From NCBI RefSeq assembly GCF_004664715.2, contig NC_051068.1, forward strand, positions 133,023,327 through 133,087,326: 64,000 nt of DNA, given 5' to 3'. Made by a program: the position numbers and the translations under genes. The notes beneath the pieces were generated by a model. The model was not told where the DNA came from. It saw only the letters and a program-made list of their open reading frames with translations, and ran no database searches. The stretch comes from Peromyscus leucopus. Lineage: Eukaryota > Chordata > Mammalia > Rodentia > Cricetidae. Shown here one piece after another: positions 21,385-32,522 of this stretch (position 1 is its first letter; every line of letters starts with the position of its first letter).

Positions 21385-24300
21385 CCCAAGAATGGTATAA
21401 TAGATATATTCCATCTTCCCGAGGGACCTCCACACTAATTTCCATAGTGGCGGTACAAGTTTGCACTCCCACCAGCAATGGATGAGTGTTCCCCTTACTC
21501 CACATCCTCACCAGCACAAGCTGTCATTTGTTTTATTGATCTTAGCCATTCTGATGGGTGTAAGACGAAATCTCAAAGTAGTTTGGAGTTGTATTTCCCT
21601 GTTGACTAAGGGTGTCGAATATTTCTTTAAGTGTTTCTCAACTCTTTTGAGAATTCTCTGTTTAGAACTGTATGCCATTTTTAATTGAGTTATTTGTCTT
21701 CTTGAGCTCTAGTTTTTAAAGTTCTTTTTATATTTTGGATATTAGCCCTCTATCAAATGTGTAGTTGGTAAAAATATTTTCCCACTTCATAGGATGCTAC
21801 TTTGTTCAAACGATGGTGTACCTTGCCTTACAGAAGCTTCTCAGTTTCTTGAGGTCTTTTTATTAATTGTTGATTTTCACACCCAGGCCAATGCTGTTCT
21901 GTTCAGGAAGTTTTTTTCCTGTGCCAATGAATTCACAGCTGTCCCCCACTTTCTCTTCTATCAGGTTCATTGTATCTGGTTTTCTGTTGAGGTCTTTGAT
22001 CCATTTGGAATTGAATTTTGTGCAGGGTGATAGGTATGGATCTGTTTGCATTCTTCTATGTGCAGACACACATTTGACCAGGATCAATTGTTGAGGCACA
22101 CTTTTTTCCCAGTGAGTATTTCTGGCTTCTTTATAAAAAAAAAATCAGGTGTTCATAGGTGTGTGGATCTATGTCTGTGTCTTCAATTTAATTCCATTGA
22201 TCAACATGTCTGCTTTTGTGCCAATACTATTCTGTTTTTATTACTATATAGTTCTGTATACACAATTTGAAGTTGGGTATGGTGATACCTCCAACAGTTC
22301 TTTTATTATGCAGGATTATTTTAGCTGTCAGGAGTTTTTTTATATTTCCACATGAAGCTGAAAATTGTCCTTTCAAGATCTCTAAAGAATTGTGTTAGAA
22401 TTTTGATGGAGATTGCATTGAATCTGTAGGATTTTATAATAATCTTATTGATCCATGAGCATGGGGTATCTTTCCATCTTTTGATATCTTCTTCAGAGTC
22501 TTAACGTTTCATCATACAAGTCTTTCACTTGCTTGGTTAGAGTTACCCCAAGATATTTTATATTATTTGAGGCTATTGTAAAAGGTGTTATTTCCCTGAT
22601 TTCTTTCTCAGTCTGTTTGTTGTTTTTATATATGAAGGCTATAGATTTTTTTTTAGTTAATCTTGTAAACAGCCACTTTTCTGAAAGTGTTTATCAGCTG
22701 TAGGAGTTCCCTGGTGGAATTTTTAGGGTCACTTTTGTATATGCTCATATCATCTGCAAATAAAGATACTTTGACTTTTTCCTTTCTAATTTGTATCTTT
22801 TTGATCTCTATTGTTCTCTTACTGCTCCAGCTAAAACTTCAAGTACTATACTGAAGAGATATGGGGAGAGTGGATAGTCTTGTCTTGTTCCTGATTTTAG
22901 TGGGATTATTTTGAGTTTCTCTCCATTTAATTTGATGTTGGTAATTGGCTTGCTGTTAATTGCCTTTATTATGTTTAGGTATGTTCCTCGTATCCCTAAT
23001 CTCTTCAGAACATTTACCACAAAGGGGTGTTGGATTTTTTCAAAGGCCTTTTTTTCTGCATCTAATGAGAGATGATTTGTCTTTTAATTTGTTTATATGA
23101 TGGATTATATTTATTGATTTTTGTATATTGAACCATCCTGGTATCTCTGGGATAAAGCCTACTTGATCATGGTGGATGATGTTTTTGATGTGTTCTTGGA
23201 TTCAATTTGCAAGTATTTTATTGAGAGTTTTTACATCTACGTTCATAAGGGAAATTGGTCTGTAATTCTTTGTTGGATCTTTATGTGGTTTAGGTATCAG
23301 GGTAACTGTAGCCTCATAAAAAAAATTGGGCAATGTTCCTTCTGTTTCTATTCTGTGGAATAATTTGAGGAGTACTGGCATTACGTCTTCTTTGATATTC
23401 TGGTAGAATTCCGGGCTAAAAGCATCTGGTTTGGGGCTCTTTTTTTGTTTGGTAGCCTTTTGATTACTGTTTCTATTTCTCTAGGCTTGTAGCCCTGTTT
23501 CAGTTGTTTAAATCTTGATTTAGCTTTGGCAGGTGGTGTGCATCAAGAAAATTATCCATTTCCTTTAGATTTTTCTCTTGTGGTGGAGTACAGATTTTTA
23601 AAGTATGTCCTTAAGATCTCAGGATTTCCTTGGTGTGTGTTGTTATGTTCCCCTTTTCATTTTGTTAATTTGGATTTTCTCTCTCCACCTTTTAGTGAAT
23701 TTTGATAAGGGTTTGTCAATCTTTCAGATTTTCTTGAAGAATGAACTCTTGGTTTCATTGATTCTTTTTACTATTTTTGTTGTTTCTATTTTATTGATTT
23801 TAGCACTGAGTTTGATTATTTCCTGCTGTCTATGCCTCTTGGGTGAAGTTTCTTCTTTTTGTCTTAAAGCTTTCAAGGGTGCTGTTAAGTTACCAGCATG
23901 AGATCGCTCCAGTTTTTTTTTTTTCCCCTGTAGGCACTTAGTACTATAAACTCTTTTCTTAGAATCACTTTTATTTTGTCTCATTAGTTGGGATATGTTG
24001 TGCATTCATTTTTATTCAATTCTGGAAAGTTTTTAATTTCTTTCTTTCTTTCTGGACCCTTTTTCAGCCAGTAGAGAGTTGTTCAGTTCATATGAGTTTG
24101 CAAGCATTCTGATGTGTCTGTTGCTGTTGACATCCAGCTTAATCTATGGTGATCTGTTAAGATGCAGGGGATATTTCAGTTTTCTTGTATCTGTTGAGAT
24201 TTGCTTTGTGTCTGAGTATATGGTCAATTTTGGAGAAAGTTCTATAAGGTGCAGAGAGGAAGGTGTATTCTTTTGTGTTTGGGTGAAATGTTCTGTAGAT

Positions 24301-24513
24301 ATCTGTTTGGTCCACTTGCTTTATAACGTCCGTTAGCTCCAGCATTTCTGTCAGTTTTTGTCTGGATGACCTGTCCAATGGTGAGAGTGAGGTATTGAGG
24401 TCTCTCACTATCAGTGTGTGAGGGTTGATATGTGATTTAAGCTGTAGTAGTTCATAAAAATGAACTTGGGTACCCTTGTGTTTGGGGCATAGATGTTAAG
24501 CATTGAAGTGCCA

Positions 24514-25540
24514 GACTCAGAAAAACAAACATGGTATGTACTCACTCATAGGAGGATACTAGATGTAAAACAAAATGACTAGACTGCTACTCACAACTCC
24601 AGGGAGGCTACCTAGGAAACAGGACCCTAAGAAAGACACAGGGATCGCCCAATGACAGAGAAGTGGATGAGATCTACATGAACAACCTGGACATTAGTGG
24701 GGGTAATGAAGGTTGAGGGTCGAGGGAAAGAGAGCTTGGGGGAACTGGAGATCACAGCTGGATCAAGAACAGAGAGGGAGAAGAAGGAATAGGAGACCAT
24801 GATAAATGAAGACCACATGAGAATAGGAAGAAGCAAAGTGCTAGAGAGGTCCACAGAAATTCACAAAGATACCTCCACAATAGACTACTGGCAATGGTTG
24901 AGAGAAAGCCTGAGCTGACCTACTCTGGTGATAGGATGGCCAAACACCCTAATTGTCATGTTAGAAATCTCATCCAATGACTGAGGGAACCGGATGCAGA
25001 GATACACGGCCAGGCCCCAGGTGGAGCTCCAGGAGTCCAATCGGCGAGAAAGAGGAGGGTTTGTATGAGGGAGAATTGTTGAGACCAAGATTGGAAAAAG
25101 CACAGGGACAAATAGCCAAACAAATGGAAACACATGAACTATGAACCAATAGCTGAGGAGACCCCAGCTTGATCAGGCCCTCTGAATAGGTGAGACAGTT
25201 GATTAGCTTGAACTGTTTGGGAGGCATCCAGGCAGTGGGACCAGGACCTGTGCTCAGTGCATGAGCTGGCTGCAATTTGGAACCTGGGGCTTATACAGGG
25301 ACACTTTGCTCTGCTTGGGAGGAGGGGACTGGACCTGCCTGGACTGAATCTACCAGGTTGAACTCAATCCCCAGGGGAGTCTTTGCCCTGGAGGAGATGG
25401 GAATGGGGGGTGGGCTGGGGGGAAGGCAGGGGTGTGGGAGGGGGGAGGACAAGGGAATCCGTGGCTGATATGTAAAATTAAATTAAATTATAAAATAAAA
25501 AAAGAAAAACATAAACAAAAAGTAAAAATAAATAAAAAGA
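24514..25540 (+). mobile_element. Younger 5'-truncated L1 inserted in the old L1
   Basis: Plus-strand L1 3' end: the last ORF2 codons ('agactcagaaaaacaaacatgg' region) and a rodent L1 3' UTR ('gagctccaggagtccaatc', 'ccctctgaataggtgagac', 'gggcttatacagggacac'), then an AATAAA-rich A tail. It is flanked by a perfect 12-bp duplication attgaagtgcca (24502-24513 and 25541-25552). ORF2 of the host L1 continues in register of homology on both sides. The right copy is 47055-48070 with the same duplication. Confidence 0.9.
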
Positions 25541-25720
25541 ATTGAAGTGCCATCTTGGTAAGCCATCTTTGATGAGTATGTAGTATCCCTTCTTTATCTC
25601 TTCTGATTAGTTTTGATTTAAAGTCTATTTTGTCAGATAGTAAAATGGTTATCTCAGTTTGCTTCTTAGGTCCAAAGCAATCTTTTTGCATCCTTTTACC
25701 TTGAGGTATCCATGTGACCT

Positions 25721-26013
25721 GCTCTCATCATTCCTGAAGTCCCCCAATTTCATAAGCAGTTGCAGAAATGTGTTTTGCAGTTTACCTGTATAGAGGGCAA
25801 AATGTTACCAAATCTCTGTAGCCAACAGAAAGACACTTGGATTGAGTAAACCCAGGTTATTACTCTGGCAGTGAGGAAAAAGCAGACCATAGGCAACTGT
25901 CTGGGCAGTTCAGTATGACAGCTTTACACAAAGGTCTATTGTATGATTCTGACTCATGTGAAGTGCTTGGGGGAGGGTTTGTGTGTAGGATTGGCTGTTG
26001 TTAGAAAATGAGT
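25721..26013. other. Unrecognised sequence
   Basis: No feature is recognised between the 5' limit of the old L1 and the next B1. The L1 limit itself is uncertain by some tens of bases. Confidence 0.35.
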
Positions 26014-26142
26014 TTAGGCCGGGCTTTAATCCCAGCACTCGGGAGGCAGAGCCAAGCAGATCTCTGTGAGTTCGAGGCCAGCCTGGGCTACAGAGTGAGT
26101 TCCAGGGAAGGTGCAAAGCTACACAGAGAAACCCTGTCTCGG

Positions 26143-26160
<18 letters not shown>
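26014..26160 (+). mobile_element. B1 SINE with short left end
   Basis: 'ggccgggctttaatcccagcac' lacks the usual 'gtggtggcgcacgc' segment, so this copy has an internal deletion of about 15 bases. The rest is near-consensus, with 'aaggtgcaaagctacacag' and an A(17) tail continuing into (AAAAG)n. The right copy is 46441-46578. Confidence 0.9.
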
Positions 26161-26165
<5 letters not shown>

Positions 26166-26173
<8 letters not shown>

Positions 26174-26460
26174 CTGAGGTTAGTCTTGTGAATGGAAATC
26201 GCAATAAACCTGCTCTCAAAGAGACAGAGGCTGTGGACTACTTGATAAAGGGGCTCCATGTCCAGACATGATTATGGAGTTGTTTTGTTTCTCTACTGAC
26301 CCATCTCTGTTATGGGTTGGCCTTATTTGAAGGTAATGTATTACAAAATTATGTTTGACAGAAGAGTTCCAGGGCCTACCTGATAGCATCAGAAGGAGCT
26401 TGGCTATTTCTCAATATATTTTTAGAGGAAAACTATCATTAGCCTAATTTAACATTTTTC
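26166..26460. other. Unrecognised sequence
   Basis: No gene or repeat is recognised. It is copied in reverse at about 46140-46435. Confidence 0.4.
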
Positions 26461-26471
26461 ATGACATCACA

Positions 26472-26507
26472 TTATTCATTCATTCATTCATTCATTCACT
26501 CATTCAG
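26472..26507. repeat. (ATTC)n microsatellite
   Basis: About eight ATTC units with one change. The reverse GAAT run is at about 46095-46127 in the right arm. Confidence 0.9.
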
Positions 26508-26692
26508 TGTGCTTGAGTATGTGGGTGAGTGGGTGTGTACCTGCCACAGCACATGGGTAGACATCAAAGGATAACTTACAGGAATCTGTTCTCTTTTTCT
26601 AGCACATTGGACCCCCAGGGAATGAACTTGGGTAGCCATGTCTGGAGACAAGTGCCTTAATGCAGGGAGATATCTTGCTGGCTCTAGCCTAA
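26508..26692 (-). mobile_element. B3-like SINE
   Basis: Reverse complement of a B3: 'acatgggtagacatcaaagg', 'ggaatctgttctctttttc', 'gggaatgaacttgggtagcc', ending 'ttgctggctctagcc'. It is diverged. Confidence 0.65.
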
Positions 26693-27115
26693 CTTTTTTT
26701 CCTTCTCAGAGTAATATAAAATGGAAACTTACTTGAGAAATGATCCTGTGAAAAATAGGAAGATAAGTGTTGAGATTTGTCTTCAGATCACATAAGAGGA
26801 ATGACTGTGATGGACAGGCTGGAGGAAGAGAGATGGAAAGGAAGGAATGGGTAATCATCACTGAATACATGCTTACGTGTCCTCTGTGGGACTAGACTGC
26901 AGAGCCACAGTTAGGAACAAGACAGCACTGTCTCCCAGAGCACATGGTCTAACCTGGAAGATACACCATATCCAGGCATCGCCATCTATTACTGTGACCA
27001 CTCACTGGAGAAAGGACATCTAAGGCAGACTTCAGGAGCAAAGGATGCCAGATGGGGCAGATGGGAGCATTTTCAACCAGTGCCAAGGCTCTGAATCATT
27101 AGAAAGATGGCCATT
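26693..27115. other. Unrecognised sequence
   Basis: No feature is recognised. Short open frames have no distinctive content. Confidence 0.4.
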
Positions 27116-27300
27116 GGAGGCTAGAGAGATGGCTCAGGGGTTAAGAGCACTGTCTGATCTTCAAGAGTTCAATTCCCAGCAACCACATGGTGGTTCACAA
27201 CCATCTATAATGAGATCTGGTGCCCTCTCCTGGCATGCAGGCACACCTGCATGTAGAACACTATGTGATAAATCTTTCAAAAAAAATGTTTTAAAGAAAG
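27116..27300 (+). mobile_element. B2 SINE
   Basis: Classic B2: 'ggctagagagatggctcagg', 'gttaagagcactgtctgatc', 'cagcaaccacatggtggttc', 'ataatgagatctggtgccctc' and an A-rich tail with AATAAA-like end. The 89-aa frame across it is a SINE translation. The right copy is about 45305-45485. Confidence 0.92.
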
Positions 27301-27869
27301 ACAGTCAGCCATGAGAATAGATTTAATTTGTTAGTTGATGGAAATGGGCAACCCAAGGAAGCTCCAAAGTTCTGCCTAGATGAGTTCCACTACAAGGTTA
27401 GAGAAAACAGATTTTCTTTGTATATATAGTGTACTTTGGGGAAGTACAACCGTTTTTCAGACAGGCTAATGGTGAGGTCCTCTGTAAAAGTCAAATGAAA
27501 CTAAGAAGGCAAATAGAGAGAATGGAAGGGTGTTGAGAATTTTTTTGGGCATTTGTGTGGAAGACACTGGATTATCGATGATTGGGGGAGTACAAAATCT
27601 TCAAATACAACAGCATTAGGTGAAGTCAGAAGGACTTATAGGCTGATGTGGTTGCCACAAACTTAGGATACATTGATTCCTGTTGCTTTGTTGTTTTTAT
27701 GCCATTTCCTTGAACTCTTTTGATCTCTGGTTCTGGAGTTGTTTATTTAGTCCAGGTGTGTTTGTCCTCTTCAGAGGCAGGTGTTCCTCCCAGTAGCCTC
27801 TGTAAAGCTGGCTTAGTGACCATAACTTCATCTCTTTTAGTCATGGAAAGATTTTAGTTTTCCTCAAAT
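27301..27869. other. Unrecognised sequence
   Basis: No gene is recognised in this 0.57-kb stretch. It is copied in reverse at about 44740-45300. Confidence 0.4.
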
Positions 27870-27968
27870 ATATATAAAACAATATTTTATGTGTGCGGGT
27901 ATTTTGTCTGCATGTTTGTGGACCATGAGCATGTCTAGCACCCACAGAGGACAGCAGAGGGCCTGCCT
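27870..27968 (-). mobile_element. B2/B3 SINE tail fragment
   Basis: The sequence 'tgtgtgcgggtattttgtctgcatg' (in parts), 'ctagcacccacagaggacag' and 'cagagggcctgcc' matches the distal part of a reverse B2/B3. The tRNA-like head is missing. Confidence 0.55.
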
Positions 27969-28027
27969 TTCTTTCCTGCAGTTTTAATGCCCTTTATTTC
28001 CATATATATTTTTTAATTAATTAATTT

Positions 28028-28182
28028 TTTTTTGATTTTTCAAGACAGGGTTTCTCTGTGTAGTTTTGGTGCCTGTCCTGGACCTCACTCTGTAGAACAG
28101 GCTGGTCTCGAACTCACAGAGATCCGCCTGGCTCTGCCTCCCAAGTGCTGGAATTAAAGGCATGCGCCACCACTGCCCAGCC
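28028..28182 (-). mobile_element. B1 SINE
   Basis: Reverse B1 with 'caagacagggtttctctgtg', the 'ttttggtgcctgtcctgga' right-half variant, 'agatccgcctggctctgcc' and 'ggcatgcgccaccactgccc'. The right copy is about 44425-44575. Confidence 0.92.
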
Positions 28183-28277
28183 TATTTCCCTTTATTTTTA
28201 ATGTTTTAACTATGCTATGTCGCTGGAAGTTTAATTTCTGGTCCTACCTATTTGTAGATCTTTTGTACTTAGATAAT

Positions 28278-28715
28278 TGTGGCAAGGCAAGACAGTGCAG
28301 AGGATCCTCCATTTTGGATTCTTGCTGAGGCCATTTCAGGTTTAGCTAGAATTTGATCTCCTTGATGAAGAATCCCATGGAAAATTACCAAACTCTATTC
28401 TAGGAACCTGAGGTCAAGATCCGCTGGCTAGCTTACCCTAGCTTCTGTTTAAACTGCTTGCCTATGTGGAATTCCCTCCAACCGACCATTTATCTCAGCT
28501 TCTGCTAAACTGCTTGCTTCTGCAAAGTCCCATTGAAACTGTGGAGTGAGAGGCCAAGATGTGGTTTTTGACTTAAAAAAACCTTGTGATTTGGACACTT
28601 GGGACTACACTTAGGTCCTAAGTACCTGAGTGTAGTCCCAGCTAGCTGGAATAAAGACCTTCAGTTGGCTATAAACTGTGTCTGAGCGGTTGTTGTTGGT
28701 GGACTCCCTGTAACA
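28278..28715 (+). mobile_element. Solo LTR, class I ERV-like, with hairpin near poly(A) signal
   Basis: Begins TGTGGCAAGG and ends CTCCCTGTAACA. The flanks taat/tcat are a weak 4-bp duplication. AATAAA is at 28650-28655, followed by 'gaccttcagttggctataaac' and a U5-like 'tgtctgagcggttgttgttgg'. Just upstream lies a strong inverted repeat (28601-28639). No internal region is present. The right copy is 43899-44329. Confidence 0.78.
28601..28639 (+). other. Stem-loop in the LTR R-like region
   Basis: The arms gggactacact and agtgtagtccc pair perfectly over 11 bp, then AGGT/ACCT pair after one mismatch, leaving a 7-base loop. The stem ends 10 bases before AATAAA. Retroviral R regions often hold such hairpins close to the polyadenylation signal. 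Confidence 0.7.
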
Positions 28716-28846
28716 TCATTTCTTTTTTCAGGTTTGGAAATTTTTCCTCTGTGCTTTTGCTATGGCAATCTCCCTCTACACCCATAACCCAAAGATTAGG
28801 TCCTTTTATGGTGTCCAGAGCTCTCGTGCTCTGCATGTACACACAG

Positions 28847-28855
28847 ACACACACA

Positions 28856-28926
<71 letters not shown>

Positions 28927-28935
28927 GCGCGCGCG
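28847..28935. repeat. (CA)n-(CG)n microsatellite
   Basis: About 35 CA units followed by six CG units (Z-DNA-prone). In the right arm the matching TG tract (43685-43775) contains several TCTG interruptions that are absent here. Confidence 0.95.
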
Positions 28936-29400
28936 CATCTAAGTTTATCACTGACCTTTACTGAGTGACCCAGTTCCTTTACCTTCTCTTCCAGCCTCTG
29001 TTTCCCATGTGTTCTGTTCTACTAGTGAGGCTTGCCAGTGAGAGTTTTATTTGACCTAGAGAGTTTTTTATTTTCAGCATCATTTCAGTTTGGGTTTTCT
29101 TTAGCAGTTCTCTTTGCTGAGTTCTATTTTCATATTTTTAATTGGCTCTTCTTATTTCACTCTTCTCTGTTTTTGTTTGCATATGCTCATGTCTTCTCTG
29201 AGTTGCTTAAGCATACTGATAAGTGTTCTTTTGAATTCTTTGCCTGGAAGTTCTTTCAGGTCATTTTCATTAGGTGCCATTATTATGGGATTGTGATTTG
29301 GGAAGAAGACATGTTGTGTTGGATTTTCACATTGTTTGTTTTTGCCCTGGGAGAGTTGACATCAGGGGAAGTGTATGGGTTAACTTTTCCTTCCTTCCTT
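28936..29400 (-). mobile_element. Possible old L1/HAL1 fragment
   Basis: The minus strand is A-rich, with 'gaacttccaggcaaagaattc', 'gcttaagcaactcagagaag' and 'gaaaatagaactcagcaaag', which resemble the ORF1-side region of old L1 or HAL1 elements. Frames of 124-126 codons on the plus strand are the antisense. The assignment is from texture and remembered motifs only. Confidence 0.35.
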
Positions 29401-29401
29401 T

Positions 29402-29478
29402 TTTCGTGCTAGAGATTGAACCTAGGGCTTCATACATGGTGGACAAACGCTCTACCACTGAGTTTTACCCCCAGCAAT
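29402..29478 (-). mobile_element. ID-type SINE
   Basis: Reverse of an ID element: 'gtgctagagattgaacctagg', 'acaaacgctctaccactgag', 'ttttacccccagcaat'. Internal promoter boxes are recognisable. The right copy is about 43128-43205. Confidence 0.8.
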
Positions 29479-29486
29479 AAGGACAT

Positions 29487-29690
29487 TTTCATGTGAGTAT
29501 ATATTGTGCTCTGAGCAGATCCCCTCCCTACTAACTTCCACCACTAGTTCCTCCTAGATAGTTTTGCTTCTACTTTTGTGTACATATATGGACACGTTTT
29601 TTTTTTGTTGTTGTTGTTGTTTTTTTCTAGGAACCATAAATGAGTGAAAACACGATATCTGCCTTTCTGAGTCTAAGATAGTGAATTTTT
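29487..29690 (-). mobile_element. Old L1 3' fragment
   Basis: The minus strand reads 'cttagactcagaaaggcagat' (end of ORF2), 'cactcatttatggttcctag' and 'agtagaagcaaaactatctagg', which are L1 3' UTR motifs. A T/GTT-rich run at 29600-29627 corresponds to a long A tract in the right arm (42982-43008). Confidence 0.6.
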
Positions 29691-30856
29691 AATACTTAGA
29701 AAAAGACTCTATGACTTCCTGCTTTGCTTACTAAGACTAAACTCAGATAAATTTCATTCAGGAAGTCAGTGATTTGGTTCATACTTTTCAATTCACATTA
29801 CTTGCTGACGGTTGCAGAAGCTGCCCCAGAAGGGTTTCTTTAAGATAATATCGAATGAGTCGGATGCACATGTTTCTTCCCTCCAGCAGTCGACATTTCA
29901 ATAGGCCAAGGCAGTCACTCGGTGGAGACTGCTTGGAGTAGCAATTCCAATGACACGAAGCTTAAGTCCTGGCTCCAACGTTTCATCTGCTGCTTTCCCT
30001 TTTCTGATGTCTGCCTAGAGAGCACAGATGATTTCTTGTTCTTGTAATTTGTATTTGGAACAGAGTAAGAAAGAATAGGCCAAGCTGGTTGTGTGAAGCA
30101 GCCCTAGCCTTAGGTTCTCTTATTATTTGCAGTGTGAGTTGATGGTTTAACATCTGTAAAGATCTGTTTTCTCACCCATGCACTGAGAAATTCGAGGATT
30201 AAGTCAGATAAATGCTTTGAAATATACTTGCAAACTCTGGATGCTCTCTTTGTGCTCCTGAGCAGGGACTGTGGTAGCCAGGCTGGAGACTGTGGCTGGT
30301 GGTGTTTTGTAAGCTGTTCAGGTCCCACACTCCATCAGCAGGTACATATTATAAAATCACTGCTAGCTACCAGTGAGTCACAGAGTCAACTTCCTCCTTG
30401 CTCTCTCCCAGCCATTTAAGTACAGTTGGGACGATCTGGGTGTCTGTCCCTCACTTCATGAGAATGACTGAGATTCTCTGATGTTTGTGGACATGAGCTA
30501 GAGATTTCCTTTGATGGACTTTGAAAGATAAAGTTTCCTCAAGAGATGTCCTGACTATCCCTCCTCTCTCTCCACTCCCCCCCCACCCCCAGTCAATAAG
30601 GAGTGTTGTACAGACCTTTAGAGTATACCACAGACAGACATCCTCCTAGGTTTCCTTTGCTTCTATGGATGCCCATCTGCCAATATAAACATTTAAGGTG
30701 GTGGATGTAGTTGTAGATAGCACCCCCCCTCACCCACCCTTCTTGCTTTCCCTTCATGAAAATATTATCCAAAGTAATAAAGTCACAAGGGAAATCATGC
30801 CCTCTGAATAATTTATTGAACCAGTAAGTTGGACAACAGTACAGAGCTCTCCAAAA
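29691..30856. other. Unrecognised 1.2-kb sequence
   Basis: No repeat or gene is recognised. It is among the best conserved parts of the duplication (frames of 72 and 63 codons are identical or nearly so in both arms), but that reflects recency rather than coding. A C-rich run sits at 30577-30592. Confidence 0.4.
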
Positions 30857-30865
30857 TTCGGGCTG

Positions 30866-31083
30866 GAGAAATGACTCAGTGGTTAGGAACCCCTGTTGCT
30901 CTTGCAGAGGACCCAGGTTCACGTCCCACTTTGACCAAGTGGCTCATAACCATCTGTAACCAGCTCTAGGTGATCTGATGCCCTCTTCTGACTTCCATGG
31001 GCACCAGGCACACACGTCATACTGAGACACATGCAGAGAAAACATTCATGCACATAACAAAATGAATAAATTAAAAAAAAAAC
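30866..31083 (+). mobile_element. B2/B3-family SINE
   Basis: 'ggctggagaaatgactcagtgg', 'ttgctcttgcagaggaccc', 'gctcataaccatctgtaacc', 'gccctcttctgacttccatgg', then a CA-rich and A-rich tail. The right copy is about 41520-41737. Confidence 0.9.
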
Positions 31084-31239
31084 TTTTTAAAAGCTAACAG
31101 AAAGTTTAAACCATATTTACTTCTAAATTTATCACAGTACATGACTGTACTAGAAAATTACATGGTATTATCATATTTTTAAAAAGTTAAATAGTAGTTC
31201 TTCTAATACATGTATAAACTGAGGGTTTTGGCAGCAGAT

Positions 31240-31790
31240 GTATAAACTGAGACCATGACCACTCTATTCTCCAGTGATTGAGAAGAAGGTTTTTATTGTA
31301 GATATGAGGGAAAGAACAGCCAGAGGCATCTATCTGGAAAAGTCCAGAGCAAGGAGAGAAGTAGTAGATGCAATGTGGCCAGCAGATTGGACCGGGGCTT
31401 GAGAGAGGAGAGAGAGGGGAGAGCAAGAGAGGAAGACAGACTGAGAGCAAAGGAGACCGAGAAAGAGGAACAAGAATGAGGCGGCCAATAGAGAAAGACA
31501 AAAAAGAGAGACTCGAGCTAGCGCATGATGGAAGTTCGTACAGGAATGAGAAGCTGAGGGAGGGAAGGCCACGCACTACAGAAGTTTAGGGTATGTCAGG
31601 GGGCTGGGAGAGCGGAGCTGAGAAGAACCACAGGTACTGAGTGAGCCTGGAGGTCAGCACACGCTTTGGAAGGCTAATAAGGCACCACAGATAGATTGTC
31701 CCCCGAACAATGGAGGAATGGCTCCTTTGGTAGAGGGGAAGGGGCCCCAGAATTTGGGGAGTAGAGTTTTCTTTGGACCTGAAAATCCAT
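31240..31790 (-). mobile_element. Probable LTR, class unresolved
   Basis: The minus strand shows TC-rich U3-like sequence, then 'ctacaataaaaaccttcttctc' (AATAAA) and a GC-containing block with 'ctgctggccacattgcatc'. The overall design looks like a class I LTR, but I could not place clear TG...CA ends. The 129-aa frame (156 aa in the right arm) over it is Ser/Leu/Pro-rich translation of the TC-rich strand. Confidence 0.4.
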
Positions 31791-31799
31791 CATAACTTG

Positions 31800-32232
31800 A
31801 AGGCAGTTTGTTAAATTAACTTCTCTGTTGTTAGGGGAAAATGTTAGTACTTTTTAGAAGAAAAAAAATTGCAATTTTTCAGTGACATTTCATGTTTGTT
31901 TTCTACAGGTCTAGATTTTTGGATGAAGAGTTTAATTTTTTATTTATAAAATTGTATTGATTAGTTGAGATTGAGTACCTGATTTTTTATATAATTGCAA
32001 ATCTTTTATTAATGTGGGCTTTTAGATCTTTATTTTTTGGGGAAAAAGAAATCTATACTTTATTTCAGTATTAAAAATTGAAATCAATAGTCCATAAAAC
32101 AGAACAAAGCAAAATATTGTAGCTTCTTTATCCATGCTTTGTGTTAAAGATCTGATTTCAGCCACAAGGTCAAACACTCATATTCTAGGGCAAAGGTGTC
32201 AATTCACTGAGCCATTCCAGAAGTTCTTTGTG
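31800..32232. other. AT-rich unrecognised sequence
   Basis: No gene or repeat is recognised. Long A/T runs give apparent AATAAA motifs without context. Confidence 0.4.
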
Positions 32233-32237
<5 letters not shown>

Positions 32238-32273
<36 letters not shown>

Positions 32274-32275
32274 CG
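32238..32275. repeat. (TG)n-(CG)n microsatellite
   Basis: About 12 TG units then a CG-rich run. The right arm (40305-40361) has about 21 CA units, so the lengths differ clearly. Confidence 0.95.
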
Positions 32276-32522
32276 CAAACATGCATGTGCCTATGTGTGA
32301 TGTATGCATGTACGTGCAGCTCACCGGTGCCTTATTCTAGAACTTGGTAGCAATTTTCTGTCCTCAGTGATAATTCCTGTACTATGCTTTTGTCCTGGAG
32401 GTGAGTTATATTATCAACTTTTAAAAACAATTCAATCCAGAGGTTTTACATATATAAAGAGAAAAGGAGCTTCTTAAGTGATCACAAGTTACACAGTGAA
32501 AGGTCTAGGAGTGTTTTAATTT

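Larger units (their letters stand above)
17697..25720 (-). mobile_element. Old L1 (Lx-like) with nested insertions
   Basis: Read on the minus strand, this is one L1 from within ORF2 to its poly(A). ORF2 starts in the endonuclease part (blocks like LSDKIDF at about 25640, IYAPNT near 24490, IYRTFHP near 24300). It continues through the reverse transcriptase ('[19 protein letters not shown]' near 22860 and FADD at about 22750) to the C-terminus near 21600-20750. A long Lx-type 3' UTR (about 19770-17700) ends in AATAAA and a short A-tract. ORF2 is broken by many stops and frameshifts and is dead. A B1, two LTRs, an unknown insert and a younger L1 interrupt it. Confidence 0.88.

Noticed and set aside
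22808..23020. Reverse-transcriptase-like open frame as a functional gene
   Set aside because: It is a short surviving piece of a decayed L1 ORF2 with many stops around it. No intact element exists in either arm.
27116..27300. tRNA-like A and B boxes in B2, ID and B4 elements as tRNA genes
   Set aside because: They are promoters of tRNA-derived SINEs. No full cloverleaf is present.
29032..29412. 126-codon Phe/Leu-rich frame conserved in both arms
   Set aside because: Probably antisense of an A-rich old L1/HAL1-like segment. Its hydrophobicity follows from T-rich codons, and conservation reflects the recent duplication.
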